Shown: positions 53,183-61,366 of the stretch, one piece after another
How positions within the stretch are numbered: position 1 is the stretch's first letter
How the letters are laid out: each line of letters begins with the position of its first letter
Assembly (NCBI RefSeq): GCF_036084755.1
Contig: NZ_CP107968.1
Coordinates: 4,853,501 to 4,917,500 of the forward strand
DNA: 64,000 nucleotides
DNA from: Streptomyces sp. NBC_00370
GTDB lineage: Bacteria; Actinomycetota; Actinomycetes; Streptomycetales; Streptomycetaceae
Reading direction: 5' to 3'
The notes under the pieces: model-generated
Seen by the model: the letters and a program-made list of their open reading frames with translations, nothing else
Databases searched by the model: none
Told to the model about the DNA's origin: nothing
Position numbers and translations under genes: made by a program

Positions 53183-53209
53183 GGCAGGCTCCCGACCACC
53201 TGAGGCAGG
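53168..53209 (+). repeat. perfect 21-bp tandem repeat across the Ppx/GppA stop
   Basis: Two identical 21-bp units (53168-53188 and 53189-53209; each contains GACCACCTGAGGCAGG) lie head to tail. The TGA stop (53180-53182) is in the first. The period is seven codons, so the second copy holds a second in-frame TGA. Confidence 0.92.
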
Positions 53210-53225
53210 CCCGTACGCTGTCTTC

Positions 53226-54203
53226 GTGGCAGATCCAGTGGTGCGCGTCCCCGATGCGAAGGTCGCCCTGTCGACGGCCTCTGTTTACCCGGAGTCCACG
53301 GCGACGGCCTTCGAGATCGCCGCACGCCTCGGTTACGACGGCGTCGAGGTCATGGTCTGGACGGATCCCGTCAGCCAGGACATCGAGGCGCTGCGCAGAC
53401 TCTCCGACCACCACGGCGTGCCGATACTCGCCATCCACGCGCCGTGTCTGCTGATCACCCAGCGGGTCTGGTCGACCGACCCCTGGACGAAACTGCTGCG
53501 CGCCCGCGCGGCGGCCGAGCGGCTGGGCGCGTCGACGGTGGTCGTACATCCGCCGTTCCGCTGGCAGCGCCAGTACGCGCGCGACTTCGTCGACGGCATC
53601 TGGCGCATGGCCCACGAGACCGACGTGCGGTTCGCCGTCGAGAACATGTACCCGTGGCGCTACCGCGACCGCGAGATGCTCGCCTACGCGCCCGACTGGG
53701 ACGTCACGAAGGACGACTACCGGCACTTCACCGTCGACCTCTCCCACACGGCGACCGCCCGTACCGACGCCATGGCGATGATCGACCGCATGGGCGACCG
53801 GCTGGGGCATGTGCATCTCGCCGACGGCAACGGTTCGGCGAAGGACGAGCACCTGGTGCCGGGGCGCGGCACGCAGCCGTGCGCGGAGCTGCTGGACCGG
53901 CTGGCGGTCGGCGGGTTCGACGGGCATGTGGTGATCGAGGTCAACACCCGGCGGGCGATGTCGGCGGCGGAGCGGGAGGCGGACCTGGCGGAGGCGCTGG
54001 CGTTCACCCGGCTCCACCTGGCCTCAGCCTCGCCCACACCGGCCGCTGCCCCCACCCCCGCGCCTGCGGCGACCGCGACCCCGGCGCCGTCGAAGCCCCG
54101 GTCGTCCGAGCAGCGGTCGTCCGAAGCGCGGTCGTCCGAGGGGCGGTCGCCGTCGAAGCCCCGGTCGCCCAAGGTCCGGCCGTCCAGGTCCCGCCGCTCA
54201 TGA
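53226..54203 (+). CDS. sugar phosphate isomerase/epimerase (AP endonuclease-2 TIM-barrel family)
   Basis: This 325-residue protein has a xylose-isomerase-like TIM barrel: VALSTASVYPEST, GYDGVEVMVWTD, LAIHAPCLL, VVVHPPFRWQ, FAVENMYPW, HFTVDLSHTATA, GHVHLADGN and VIEVNTRR carry the usual metal-binding Glu/His/Asp. The substrate is unknown. The last 60 residues are Ala/Pro then Ser/Arg-rich, with three 5-residue repeats (RSSEQ, RSSEA, RSSEG). GTG 53226 has TACGCT 6 nt upstream. Its stop overlaps the tetR start. Confidence 0.82.
   Translation: MADPVVRVPDAKVALSTASVYPESTATAFEIAARLGYDGVEVMVWTDPVSQDIEALRRLSDHHGVPILAIHAPCLLITQRVWSTDPWTKLLRARAAAERLGASTVVVHPPFRWQRQYARDFVDGIWRMAHETDVRFAVENMYPWRYRDREMLAYAPDWDVTKDDYRHFTVDLSHTATARTDAMAMIDRMGDRLGHVHLADGNGSAKDEHLVPGRGTQPCAELLDRLAVGGFDGHVVIEVNTRRAMSAAEREADLAEALAFTRLHLASASPTPAAAPTPAPAATATPAPSKPRSSEQRSSEARSSEGRSPSKPRSPKVRPSRSRRS
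54099..54143 (+). repeat. 15-bp coding tandem repeat
   Basis: Three units CGGTCGTCCGANNNN encode RSSEQ, RSSEA and RSSEG in the C-terminal tail of the TIM-barrel protein. Degenerate continuations follow to 54190. Confidence 0.8.
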
Positions 54204-54829
54204 CGGACCCGCACCCGCATCCGGCCCCCGGCAGGCGCGGCCGTGGCCGCCCCGCCCGTACGGAGCGGGACGAAGGCCCCGGCGCCCGGGAGCGGATCCT
54301 GACGGCGGCGCGGACCGAGTTCGCCGAGCGCGGCTACGACAAGACGTCCGTACGGGGCATCGCCAAGGCGGCCGGCGTGGACGCCGCGCTCGTCCACCAC
54401 TACTTCGGTACGAAGGACGAGGTCTTCGCAGCCGCCATCGAGGTCTCCTTCGAACCGGCCCTGCTCGTGCCGTCCCTGCTGGCGGGCGACACCGACCACC
54501 TCGGGGAGCGACTGGCCCGGTACTTCATCGGCGTCTGGGAGAACCCGGCCACCCGGGCCCCGCTGCTCGCGATCGTCCGCTCGGCCCTCACGCACGAGGC
54601 GGCGGCGAACGTCCTGCGCGCGTTCGTCCTGCGCCAGCTGCTCGGCCGGATCGCGGGCGAGCTGGACGTACCCGACCCGACGTTCCGCGCCGAGCTGGCG
54701 GCCTCGCACCTGATCGGGATCTCGCTGCTGCGGTACGTGATCAAGGCGGAGCCGCTGGCCTCGGTGGATCCGGAGGAGATCATCGCGATGGTGGCCCCCA
54801 CGCTGCAGCGGTACTTGACCGAAAGCTGA
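54200..54829 (+). CDS. TetR/AcrR-family regulator
   Basis: This 209-residue regulator has a Pro/His/Arg-rich N-terminus and the helix-turn-helix RERILTAARTEFAERGYDKTSVRGIAKAAGVDAALVHHYFGTKDEVF. A TetR_C-type ligand domain follows (RAPLLAIVRSALTHEAAANVLR). The ATG overlaps the TIM-barrel stop (ATGA), so the two are co-translated; it may respond to a metabolite of that enzyme, but this is a guess. A stem-loop follows the stop. Confidence 0.9.
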   Translation: MTDPHPHPAPGRRGRGRPARTERDEGPGARERILTAARTEFAERGYDKTSVRGIAKAAGVDAALVHHYFGTKDEVFAAAIEVSFEPALLVPSLLAGDTDHLGERLARYFIGVWENPATRAPLLAIVRSALTHEAAANVLRAFVLRQLLGRIAGELDVPDPTFRAELAASHLIGISLLRYVIKAEPLASVDPEEIIAMVAPTLQRYLTES

Positions 54830-54832
54830 ACA

Positions 54833-54854
54833 CTCGTCCCGCATTCCGGACGAG
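54833..54854 (+). terminator. stem-loop after the tetR gene
   Basis: CTCGTCC (54833-54839) and GGACGAG (54848-54854) pair perfectly around an 8-nt loop, 3 nt after the stop, without a U-tract. Confidence 0.55.
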
Positions 54855-54908
54855 CTGTCCAGATCTTGGATCCGGGGCGTACGCTCGAAGGCAATCATTT
54901 CTGCTGGA

Positions 54909-54950
54909 GGATCTGCCGCCGCAGCAGTCGACGCAGCAGTCGGCGGATCC
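54909..54950 (+). promoter_or_regulatory. ilvD leader: inverted repeat enclosing an 11-bp direct repeat
   Basis: GGATCTGCCG (54909-54918) pairs with CGGCGGATCC (54941-54950) at 9 of 10 positions. Between them CGCAGCAGTCG occurs twice (54920-54930 and 54932-54942). The structure lies just before the AAGGAG ribosome-binding site of ilvD and could affect its expression. Confidence 0.4.
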
Positions 54951-54969
54951 CATGAAGGAGCGAGCGACG

Positions 54970-56820
54970 ATGCCCGAGCTGAGGTCCCGCACTGTCACCC
55001 ACGGCCGCAATATGGCGGGCGCGCGAGCCCTTATGCGTGCGTCGGGCGTAGCGAGCGAGGACATCGGCAAGCCGATCATCGCCGTTGCCAACTCCTTCAC
55101 CGAGTTCGTGCCGGGCCACACGCACCTCGCGCCGGTCGGCCGGATCGTCTCCGAGGCGATCAAGGCGGCGGGCGCCGTGCCGCGCGAGTTCAACACGATC
55201 GCCGTCGACGACGGCATCGCGATGGGCCACGGCGGGATGCTGTACTCACTGCCGTCCCGTGACCTGATCGCGGACTCCGTCGAGTACATGGTGGAGGCGC
55301 ACTGCGCCGACGCGCTGATCTGCATCTCCAACTGCGACAAGATCACGCCGGGCATGCTGATGGCCGCGCTGCGGCTCAACATCCCCACGGTCTTCGTCTC
55401 CGGCGGCCCGATGGAGGCAGGCAAGGCCACCCTGGTCGACGGCACGGTCCGCAAGCTGGACCTGGTCAACGCCATGTCGGACGCGGTCGACGAGTCCATC
55501 TCGGACGCCGACATGCTCCGTATCGAGGAGAACGCCTGCCCCACCTGCGGCTCCTGTTCGGGCATGTTCACCGCCAACTCGATGAACTGCCTGGCCGAGG
55601 CCATCGGTCTGGCCCTCCCCGGCAACGGCTCGGTCCTCGCCACCCACACGGCACGCAAGGCGCTGTACGAGAACGCCGGCCGGACGGTCGTGGAGATCAC
55701 CAAGCGCCACTACGAGCAGGACGACGCGACGGTCCTGCCGCGCGCCGTCGCCACCCGCGCCGCCTTCGACAACGCCATGGCGCTGGACATCGCCATGGGC
55801 GGCTCGACCAACACGATCCTGCACCTGCTGGCAGCGGCGCAGGAAGCCGAGCTGGAGTACACGCTCGAAGAGATCAACGCCGTCTCGCGCCGCGTCCCCT
55901 GCCTGGCCAAGGTCGCGCCGAACGTCGCGCCCGGCGGCACGTACTACATGGAGGACGTCCACCGCGCCGGCGGCATCCCCGCGATCCTCGGCGAGCTGTA
56001 CCGGGGCGGGCTGCTCAACGAGGACGTGCACACCGTCCACTCGACCGGCATCAAGGACTGGCTGGAGACGTGGGACGTGCGCGGCGGCTCCCCGTCCGAG
56101 GAGGCCGTCGAGCTGTGGCACGCGGCCCCCGGCTGCGTCCGCTCCGCCACCGCCTTCTCGCAGTCGGAGCGCTGGGAGACGCTGGACACGGACGCGGCGG
56201 GCGGCTGCATCCGTGACGTCGCCCACGCGTACAGCGTGGACGGCGGCCTGGCGGTCCTGCGGGGCAATCTCGCCGAGGACGGCTGCGTGGTGAAGACGGC
56301 GGGCGTGGACGAGTCCATCTGGACCTTCGAGGGCCCGGCGGTCGTCTGCGAGTCGCAGGAGGAGGCCGTCGACAAGATCCTCCGCAAGGAGATCACCGAC
56401 GGCGACGTGGTCGTCATCCGCTACGAGGGCCCGCGCGGCGGCCCCGGTATGCAGGAAATGCTGTACCCCACCTCGTACTTGAAGGGCCGCGGCCTGGGCA
56501 AGACCTGCGCCCTGGTCACCGACGGCCGCTTCTCGGGCGGCACTTCGGGCCTGTCGATCGGCCACGCCTCGCCGGAGGCGGCGTCGGGCGGCACGATCGC
56601 GCTGGTCAACGACGGCGACCGGATCCGGATCGACATCCCGAACCGTTCGATCGAACTGCTGGTGAGCGACGAGGAGTTGGCCACCCGCCGCGCCGCCCTG
56701 AACGGCGTCTACGCCCCGGCGAACCGCGACCGCAAGGTCTCGGTGGCGCTGCGCGCGTACGCGGCGATGGCGACGAGCGCGGACAAGGGAGCGGTGCGGG
56801 ACATCACGCGCCTGGGCTGA
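54970..56820 (+). CDS. ilvD: dihydroxy-acid dehydratase
   Basis: IlvD dehydrates 2,3-dihydroxy acids to 2-keto acids for isoleucine and valine synthesis. The 616-residue iron-sulfur enzyme has SNCDKITPGM (C122), CPTCGSC at residues 190-196, AMGHGGM and the C-terminal GPRGGPGMQEM and GRFSGGTSG. ATG 54970 (MPELRSRTVTHGRN) follows AAGGAG; the in-frame ATG at 54952 lies upstream of that site and is unlikely. It is monocistronic, with no other ilv gene in the window. Confidence 0.95.
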   Translation: MPELRSRTVTHGRNMAGARALMRASGVASEDIGKPIIAVANSFTEFVPGHTHLAPVGRIVSEAIKAAGAVPREFNTIAVDDGIAMGHGGMLYSLPSRDLIADSVEYMVEAHCADALICISNCDKITPGMLMAALRLNIPTVFVSGGPMEAGKATLVDGTVRKLDLVNAMSDAVDESISDADMLRIEENACPTCGSCSGMFTANSMNCLAEAIGLALPGNGSVLATHTARKALYENAGRTVVEITKRHYEQDDATVLPRAVATRAAFDNAMALDIAMGGSTNTILHLLAAAQEAELEYTLEEINAVSRRVPCLAKVAPNVAPGGTYYMEDVHRAGGIPAILGELYRGGLLNEDVHTVHSTGIKDWLETWDVRGGSPSEEAVELWHAAPGCVRSATAFSQSERWETLDTDAAGGCIRDVAHAYSVDGGLAVLRGNLAEDGCVVKTAGVDESIWTFEGPAVVCESQEEAVDKILRKEITDGDVVVIRYEGPRGGPGMQEMLYPTSYLKGRGLGKTCALVTDGRFSGGTSGLSIGHASPEAASGGTIALVNDGDRIRIDIPNRSIELLVSDEELATRRAALNGVYAPANRDRKVSVALRAYAAMATSADKGAVRDITRLG

Positions 56821-56862
56821 CGCCTCGCAGCCGCCGACGCGGCGCGTATCCGGTCCGCCGGG

Positions 56863-58983
56863 TCACCAGCGGGCCGGATCGCCGCTGTCGACGGCGAACA
56901 CCGACCCGTCGGGCGCGGTGGCGACGACCTTGCCGGGAGCGACGACGGGCGGCGGCAGCGTGGGCACGAGCGTCCGGGCCGCGGCGTCCATCCGGGGCTT
57001 GGTCTGCCCGAGCAGCGCCCCGGTCACCCCGTCGACGGCGAGCAACCGCCCGTCCCCGGCGCTGACATAGACCCGCTTCCCGTCGACGGCGGGCCGCGAG
57101 GCACGCGTGACGGACGTCTCCAGCCGCCAGCGCTGCACACCTTCGCGGGTGTCGACGGCGAGGAGCGAGCCGGTGTAGCCGACGACGTAGACGATGTCGT
57201 CGGCGACGGTGGCTTGGGCCTGTTCGACGAAGCTGGGGAGCGGGGTGCGCGTGACGGCGCGGGTCGTGGCGTCGAGTCGGACGACGGCGTTGGTGACGTC
57301 GTCGAGGTTCTGGGACAGCAGGAACAGCGCGCCGTCGGAGGCGCCCACCGGGACCAGGGATCCCGTCAGATTCTTCCGCCAGAGCACGGCCCCCGTGCCG
57401 GGGTCGACGGAACTCACCTCGGTGGGAGTGGCCGGTGGCCCTGTCACGGCGAACAGCCGCGCGTGCTTGCCGCTCCCGCCGGCCCAGAGGTTGCTGAACG
57501 TGTCCAGCCGTCGTGTCCAGCGTTCCGACCCGGTGACGCTGTCCAGCGCGCGCACCGACTGCCCGTCAGATTTCATGAGCAGCACCGAGTCCCCGGCGTA
57601 ACGCACTGTGGGGTACTGGGAGATGTCGGCCTCCCAGCGCTGTTCGCCGGAGGCCGGATCGAGCGCGGCCAGGCGCTTCGTGCCAGGCACGACGACGTAC
57701 AGCAGACCGCCCGACAGGACCGGGGGCGTGTCACCGGCGGTGAAGCCTGCGGCGTCGGTGTCTTTCACGGACCAGTCGACGTGCCCGTCGGTCTGGTTGA
57801 TGCGAGCAGCCGCGACACCCGGGGCGGTGCAGTAGAGACTCGCGCCGTCGGGCGAGCAGACGGGAGCCTTGTTCTCCGTCGTGCCGCCACGGAGTGTGGT
57901 GTGCCAGGGGCGGAATTTCTGGCCCTTGGCGGGACCCGCGTAGGCCGTGCCGGGTGCGCCGTGTCCGGAAGCCCCCTGCACGGCGAAGAAACAGCCGGCG
58001 GCCACGAGCACCAGGGCGACACCCGCCGCCGCCCAGCGCACCCGCGGGCGGGCCAGCCGGCCGCGCGGGCGGGCGGCGGCGCGGGGATGCGTCGCCGCAG
58101 CCGCGCTCCCCGTACGGTCCCCGCCCCGCCGCGCCGGTACGAACGGCGTCGCACCGCGTGACGACGGATGAAGCATGGCCATCAATTCGTCCGGCGTCGG
58201 CCGGTCTTCCGGCTGTTTCGCCAGGCAACTCTTGATCAGCGGAAGGAGGTTCTCCGGAACTCCGGTCAAGTTCGGGTCGTTGTGGACGACTTGGTAGGCG
58301 ACCACATACGGGCTGTCCGAATCGAAGGGACCGCGCCCGGTAGCCGCGTGCACCAGCACCGCACCCATCGCGAAGACGTCGGCCGCAGGACCGACATCGC
58401 GTGGCCGCTGGAATTGCTCGGGCGCCATGAACGGCGGTGTACCGATCAATTTGCCGGTCTCGGTCCGCAGGTCGCTGTCCGTCGGCCGCGAGATACCGAA
58501 GTCGATCACTTTCGGGCCGTCCGCCGCCAATAGGACATTGCTCGGCTTGAGATCGCGGTGCACCACGCCGGCCCGGTGGATGTCGCGCAGCCCTTCGGCG
58601 AGTCCCGCGCCGAGCAGGATGAGTTCGTCGCCCTTGAGCGGACCGTTCCGCTTCACTTGTTCGGACAGGGTGGGACCGTCGATGAAGAGGGTGGCCATCC
58701 AGGGCCGCGGCGCCTCCGGATCCGCGTCGACCACGGGTGCGGTGAAGGCACCGCTCACCCGCCGCGCGGCGGCGACTTCCTGCCGGAAACGGGCCCTGAA
58801 CTCGGAGTCCTGCGCATGGTCGGCATGAATGACCTTGACGGCGATGCGCATCCCCGAGGCCGATGTGGCCAGATGGACCACACCCATTCCGCCCGAGCCC
58901 AGACAGGACTCCAGCTCGTACCGCCCGGCATACTCCGGAAGTTCCGCTTCCGGGGCAGATCCAGTGTTGCGCAGTGGTGGCAT
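56863..58983 (-). CDS. receptor-like Ser/Thr protein kinase with extracellular PQQ-type beta-propeller
   Basis: This 706-residue protein has a Hanks-type kinase domain with GSGGMGVV, Lys50, HRD (142-144), DFG (161-163) and APE (187-189). A basic juxtamembrane segment, one helix (AAAGVALVLVAAGCFF) and an extracellular propeller of PQQ-like repeats follow (LAALDPASGEQRW, VRALDSVTGSERW, LLAVDTREGVQRW, LLAVDGVTGALLG). It has no PASTA domain. The propeller probably binds an external ligand. ATG 58983 (MPPLRNTG) is chosen. It is divergent from two SH3-repeat genes. Confidence 0.92.
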   Translation of the reverse strand: MPPLRNTGSAPEAELPEYAGRYELESCLGSGGMGVVHLATSASGMRIAVKVIHADHAQDSEFRARFRQEVAAARRVSGAFTAPVVDADPEAPRPWMATLFIDGPTLSEQVKRNGPLKGDELILLGAGLAEGLRDIHRAGVVHRDLKPSNVLLAADGPKVIDFGISRPTDSDLRTETGKLIGTPPFMAPEQFQRPRDVGPAADVFAMGAVLVHAATGRGPFDSDSPYVVAYQVVHNDPNLTGVPENLLPLIKSCLAKQPEDRPTPDELMAMLHPSSRGATPFVPARRGGDRTGSAAAATHPRAAARPRGRLARPRVRWAAAGVALVLVAAGCFFAVQGASGHGAPGTAYAGPAKGQKFRPWHTTLRGGTTENKAPVCSPDGASLYCTAPGVAAARINQTDGHVDWSVKDTDAAGFTAGDTPPVLSGGLLYVVVPGTKRLAALDPASGEQRWEADISQYPTVRYAGDSVLLMKSDGQSVRALDSVTGSERWTRRLDTFSNLWAGGSGKHARLFAVTGPPATPTEVSSVDPGTGAVLWRKNLTGSLVPVGASDGALFLLSQNLDDVTNAVVRLDATTRAVTRTPLPSFVEQAQATVADDIVYVVGYTGSLLAVDTREGVQRWRLETSVTRASRPAVDGKRVYVSAGDGRLLAVDGVTGALLGQTKPRMDAAARTLVPTLPPPVVAPGKVVATAPDGSVFAVDSGDPARW

Positions 58984-59108
58984 TGCCCACCCCCGTGTGT
59001 TCGTGCACAAGCGCGACGCACCGACCTTAGTCGATGATGCGTGCGATCCAGCCATGGGTTGCTAGCCTGCGCGGCGCAGGGAGTACGCCATCAACGAGGG
59101 GGGACCTC

Positions 59109-59423
59109 ATGGCTGTTGAAGAAGTCGAGAACACCACGGAAGAAGTCGGGACGCTGGCCGCCGAAGGGCTCGCGTCTCTTCGGTACCCGATTGCGCCGGG
59201 TTACGTGGTGAACGTGCGGAGCGGCCCCGGTACGAACTACGGAATCGTGCGCCGCCTTCCCGCCGGAACGCGTGTCCCGATCAACTGCCAGACACCGGGG
59301 ACCACGGAAACGGGGCCCTACGGAACGTCGAACATCTGGGACAACATCGCCAACGGACAGTTCATCTCCGACGCTTTTGTGAAGACAGGCAGTGACGGAT
59401 ATTTCACCGTCCGCTGCGCCTGA
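59109..59423 (+). CDS. SH3b-domain protein without signal peptide (SH3 paralogue 1)
   Basis: This 104-residue protein has an acidic N-terminus (MAVEEVENTTEEVG) and then a bacterial SH3-like domain (PIAPGYVVNVRSGPGTNYGIV...GYFTVRCA). It lacks the signal peptide of its neighbour yet is nearly identical to it over the last 70 residues. Two Cys (INCQT and VRCA) could form a disulfide, odd for a cytoplasmic protein. It lies 125 nt from the divergent kinase start. It may be exported by another route, remain cytoplasmic, or have lost its leader. Confidence 0.8.
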   Translation: MAVEEVENTTEEVGTLAAEGLASLRYPIAPGYVVNVRSGPGTNYGIVRRLPAGTRVPINCQTPGTTETGPYGTSNIWDNIANGQFISDAFVKTGSDGYFTVRCA

Positions 59424-59453
59424 TTGGCGTGCGGCATGGGCACGGTAGTTCCC

Positions 59454-59828
59454 ATGCTGACCAAGAGATCGATCTCGATGCTGGGCGGCGCAGCCGCCGC
59501 TGTGGTCCTGCTGATGACGACAACTCCGGCTGCGCAAGCCGCGGACACCGGAGCCGTGGGCGCCGGCTCAGCGGTCTTGTCCACTCACTATCCGCTCGCG
59601 CCGGGCTACCACGTGAACGTTCGCAGCGGTCCGGGCACCAACTTCGGTGTCGTCCGCATCCTTCCAGCCGGCACCCGCGTACCGATCAACTGCCAGACCC
59701 CGGGCACCACCGAGACCGGCCCCTACGGGACCTCGAACATCTGGGACAACATCGCCAACGGGCAGTTCATCTCGGACACCTTCGTGCAGACAGGCAGTGA
59801 CGGGTACTTCACCGTCCGCTGCGCCTGA
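59454..59828 (+). CDS. secreted SH3b-domain protein (SH3 paralogue 2)
   Basis: This 124-residue protein has a clear signal peptide (KRSISMLGGAAAAVVLLM, cleavage after AQA) and the same SH3-like domain: PLAPGYHVNVRSGPGTNFGVV through WDNIANGQFI to VRCA. Relative to paralogue 1 it differs at only a few residues in that domain, but at many silent codon positions, so the copies are old and conserved at the protein level. ATG 59454 is chosen; ATG 59436 would add six residues. SH3b domains usually bind cell-wall peptides. Confidence 0.85.
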   Translation: MLTKRSISMLGGAAAAVVLLMTTTPAAQAADTGAVGAGSAVLSTHYPLAPGYHVNVRSGPGTNFGVVRILPAGTRVPINCQTPGTTETGPYGTSNIWDNIANGQFISDTFVQTGSDGYFTVRCA

Positions 59829-59850
59829 CCACCCCCCTCCGCCCACCGGG

Positions 59851-59856
59851 GATAAT
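59851..59856 (+). promoter_or_regulatory. -10-like hexamer for a leaderless transcript
   Basis: GATAAT ends 7 nt before GTG 59864, with no Shine-Dalgarno. Confidence 0.5.
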
Positions 59857-59863
59857 CGACCCC

Positions 59864-60475
59864 GTGAGCGAGCACACCGAGCACCCCGAGCAGCACGACG
59901 TACAGAACGGGCATCCCGAAACCACCCGGGCCGCCGCCTCCGCAGCCGCGGGGGCGGACGGCTCGGGCGGCGCGGGCGGTCCCGTGCCCGAGACCCTGCG
60001 GTTCTTCGGGACCACCTGGCTCCGGCGCGACCGCGGCTACGCCGCGCGCCGTGTCGCCGTCGCCGTCGGTTCGCTCGTCACCGCCTTCGCCGCCTGTCTC
60101 GTCCTGCGGTTCGCCTACGACGGGATCGAGCTGGCGAAGGTCGGCTCCTTCGTCGGTTTGCTGGTCGTCGTGGTCTTCGCGGTGTGCAGCGCCGTCGCCT
60201 TCCGCAAGACCTGGGAGGGCTTCAGCCGCCGCCCCGCCGACCCCGCCCGTGAGGAATCGCTGCGCAGCTTCAAGGCCATCGGCTTCATCGGCTCGCTGAT
60301 CGCGTACTTCCTCCGCTCCCTCTACGAGGCCCCGGGCGAGACCCTGCGCCGCAAGGAGTACGAGCAGGCCGTCGTCGAGTACGAGCGCCGGCGCACCACC
60401 CGCTCCGGCAACCCGGCCGCCCGACGCGGCGGCAGCGGCGGTGGCGCCAAGCGCAAGCGGGCCAAGCGCGGCTGA
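59864..60475 (+). CDS. conserved membrane protein, unknown function
   Basis: This 203-residue protein has an acidic, Ala/Gly-rich N-terminus (about 45 residues), then two hydrophobic helices (VAVAVGSLVTAFAACLVLRF and VGSFVGLLVVVVFAVCSAVAF). A third amphipathic stretch near FIGSLIAYFLRSLY follows, and the tail is very basic, ending KRKRAKRG. It has no recognised catalytic motif. GTG 59864 is leaderless. It sits between the SH3 genes and a methyltransferase gene without overlap. Confidence 0.78.
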   Translation: MSEHTEHPEQHDVQNGHPETTRAAASAAAGADGSGGAGGPVPETLRFFGTTWLRRDRGYAARRVAVAVGSLVTAFAACLVLRFAYDGIELAKVGSFVGLLVVVVFAVCSAVAFRKTWEGFSRRPADPAREESLRSFKAIGFIGSLIAYFLRSLYEAPGETLRRKEYEQAVVEYERRRTTRSGNPAARRGGSGGGAKRKRAKRG

Positions 60476-60507
60476 CACCGGTCGGCCGGTTCGTCAGGAT
60501 GGGCCGT

Positions 60508-61266
60508 ATGACTGATCGCGCGCTCTCCTTCGACTCCGTCGCCGCCCAGTACGCCGCCGCCCGCCCCGGCTACCCGCCCGTTCTCTTCGACACCGTCGAG
60601 ACCCTGGCCGGCCGGTCCCTCGCCGGAGCCCGCGTCGTCGATGTCGGCGCCGGTACCGGTATCGCCACCCGGCTGCTGCGCGAACGCGGCGCCCACGTCA
60701 CCGCCGTCGAGCCTGGCCCCGGCATGGCGGCCCAGTTGCGTCGCGACCTGCCCGACGTACCGCTCGTACGGGGGACCGGCGACGCCCTGCCGCTCGCCGA
60801 CGGCACGGCCGATCTGATCACGTACGCCCAGTCCTGGCACTGGACCGACCCCACGCGCTCCCTGCCCGAGGCGCTGCGCGTGCTGCGGCCCGGCGGCGCG
60901 CTCGTCCTGTGGTGGAACGTCGCCGACCCCGATGTGCCGTGGATCGCCGCGCAGGACGCCCGGCTCCGCAGCGTGGCGGGGGACGGCGCGCACGGCGGGC
61001 ACGGCCCCCGCGCCGCGACACCGGACCGGCCCGCGGACGCGGGCTTCACCCGGCGGCGGGTGCACTGGACCCGCGAGGTGTCCCTCGACACCCACCTCGG
61101 CAACCTCGGCAGTCACTCCATCTTCCGGGTGCTCGGCGCCGAGGCCACCGCCGCCTTCCTCGCGGCCGAGCGCGCCGAACTGCTCAGCGTCTTCCCCGAC
61201 GGAACCGTCGAGGAGGCGTACGCCGTGGAGTTGGCGGTCACGCGACGCGGCCCCGCGCCCGAGTAG
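60508..61266 (+). CDS. class I SAM-dependent methyltransferase
   Basis: This 252-residue Methyltransf_11-type enzyme has FDSVAAQYAAARPGYP, the SAM loop VVDVGAGTGIATRLL, VEPGPGM and the motif ADLITYAQSWHWTD, followed by LRVLRPGGALVLWWN. The YAQSWHW pattern is typical of the UbiE/BioC-like small-molecule group; the substrate is unknown. ATG 60508 has CAGGAT 7 nt upstream. Its last codons and stop are partly duplicated downstream. Confidence 0.88.
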   Translation: MTDRALSFDSVAAQYAAARPGYPPVLFDTVETLAGRSLAGARVVDVGAGTGIATRLLRERGAHVTAVEPGPGMAAQLRRDLPDVPLVRGTGDALPLADGTADLITYAQSWHWTDPTRSLPEALRVLRPGGALVLWWNVADPDVPWIAAQDARLRSVAGDGAHGGHGPRAATPDRPADAGFTRRRVHWTREVSLDTHLGNLGSHSIFRVLGAEATAAFLAAERAELLSVFPDGTVEEAYAVELAVTRRGPAPE

Positions 61267-61281
61267 CCCCGCGCCCGAGTA
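61251..61281 (+). repeat. 15-bp repeat, 16-nt period, across the methyltransferase stop
   Basis: CCCCGCGCCCGAGTA occurs at 61251-61265 and 61267-61281. The first copy plus the next G gives the TAG stop. The second copy is out of frame and ends in TAA. Confidence 0.88.
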
Positions 61282-61321
61282 ACCCGCCACCGGGTAACGC
61301 GTCCCCGACCGCCGCCCACCC

Positions 61322-61350
61322 TTGACGGCGTCCACCCCCGCGCGCATTAT
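61322..61350 (+). promoter_or_regulatory. sigma70-like promoter of the ABC exporter operon
   Basis: TTGACG (61322-61327), a 17-nt spacer and CATTAT (61345-61350) form a good HrdB-type promoter. The expected start of transcription falls on the ATG at 61358, so the mRNA is leaderless or nearly so. Confidence 0.7.
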
Positions 61351-61366
61351 TCATCACATGATGAAT
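61349..61366. promoter_or_regulatory. perfect 18-bp palindromic operator over the ABC gene start
   Basis: ATTCATCA-CA-TGATGAAT covers the last bases of the -10 box, the transcription start and both candidate ATGs. It is AT-rich in a GC-rich background. A repressor bound here would block initiation. No regulator gene is adjacent. Confidence 0.65.
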
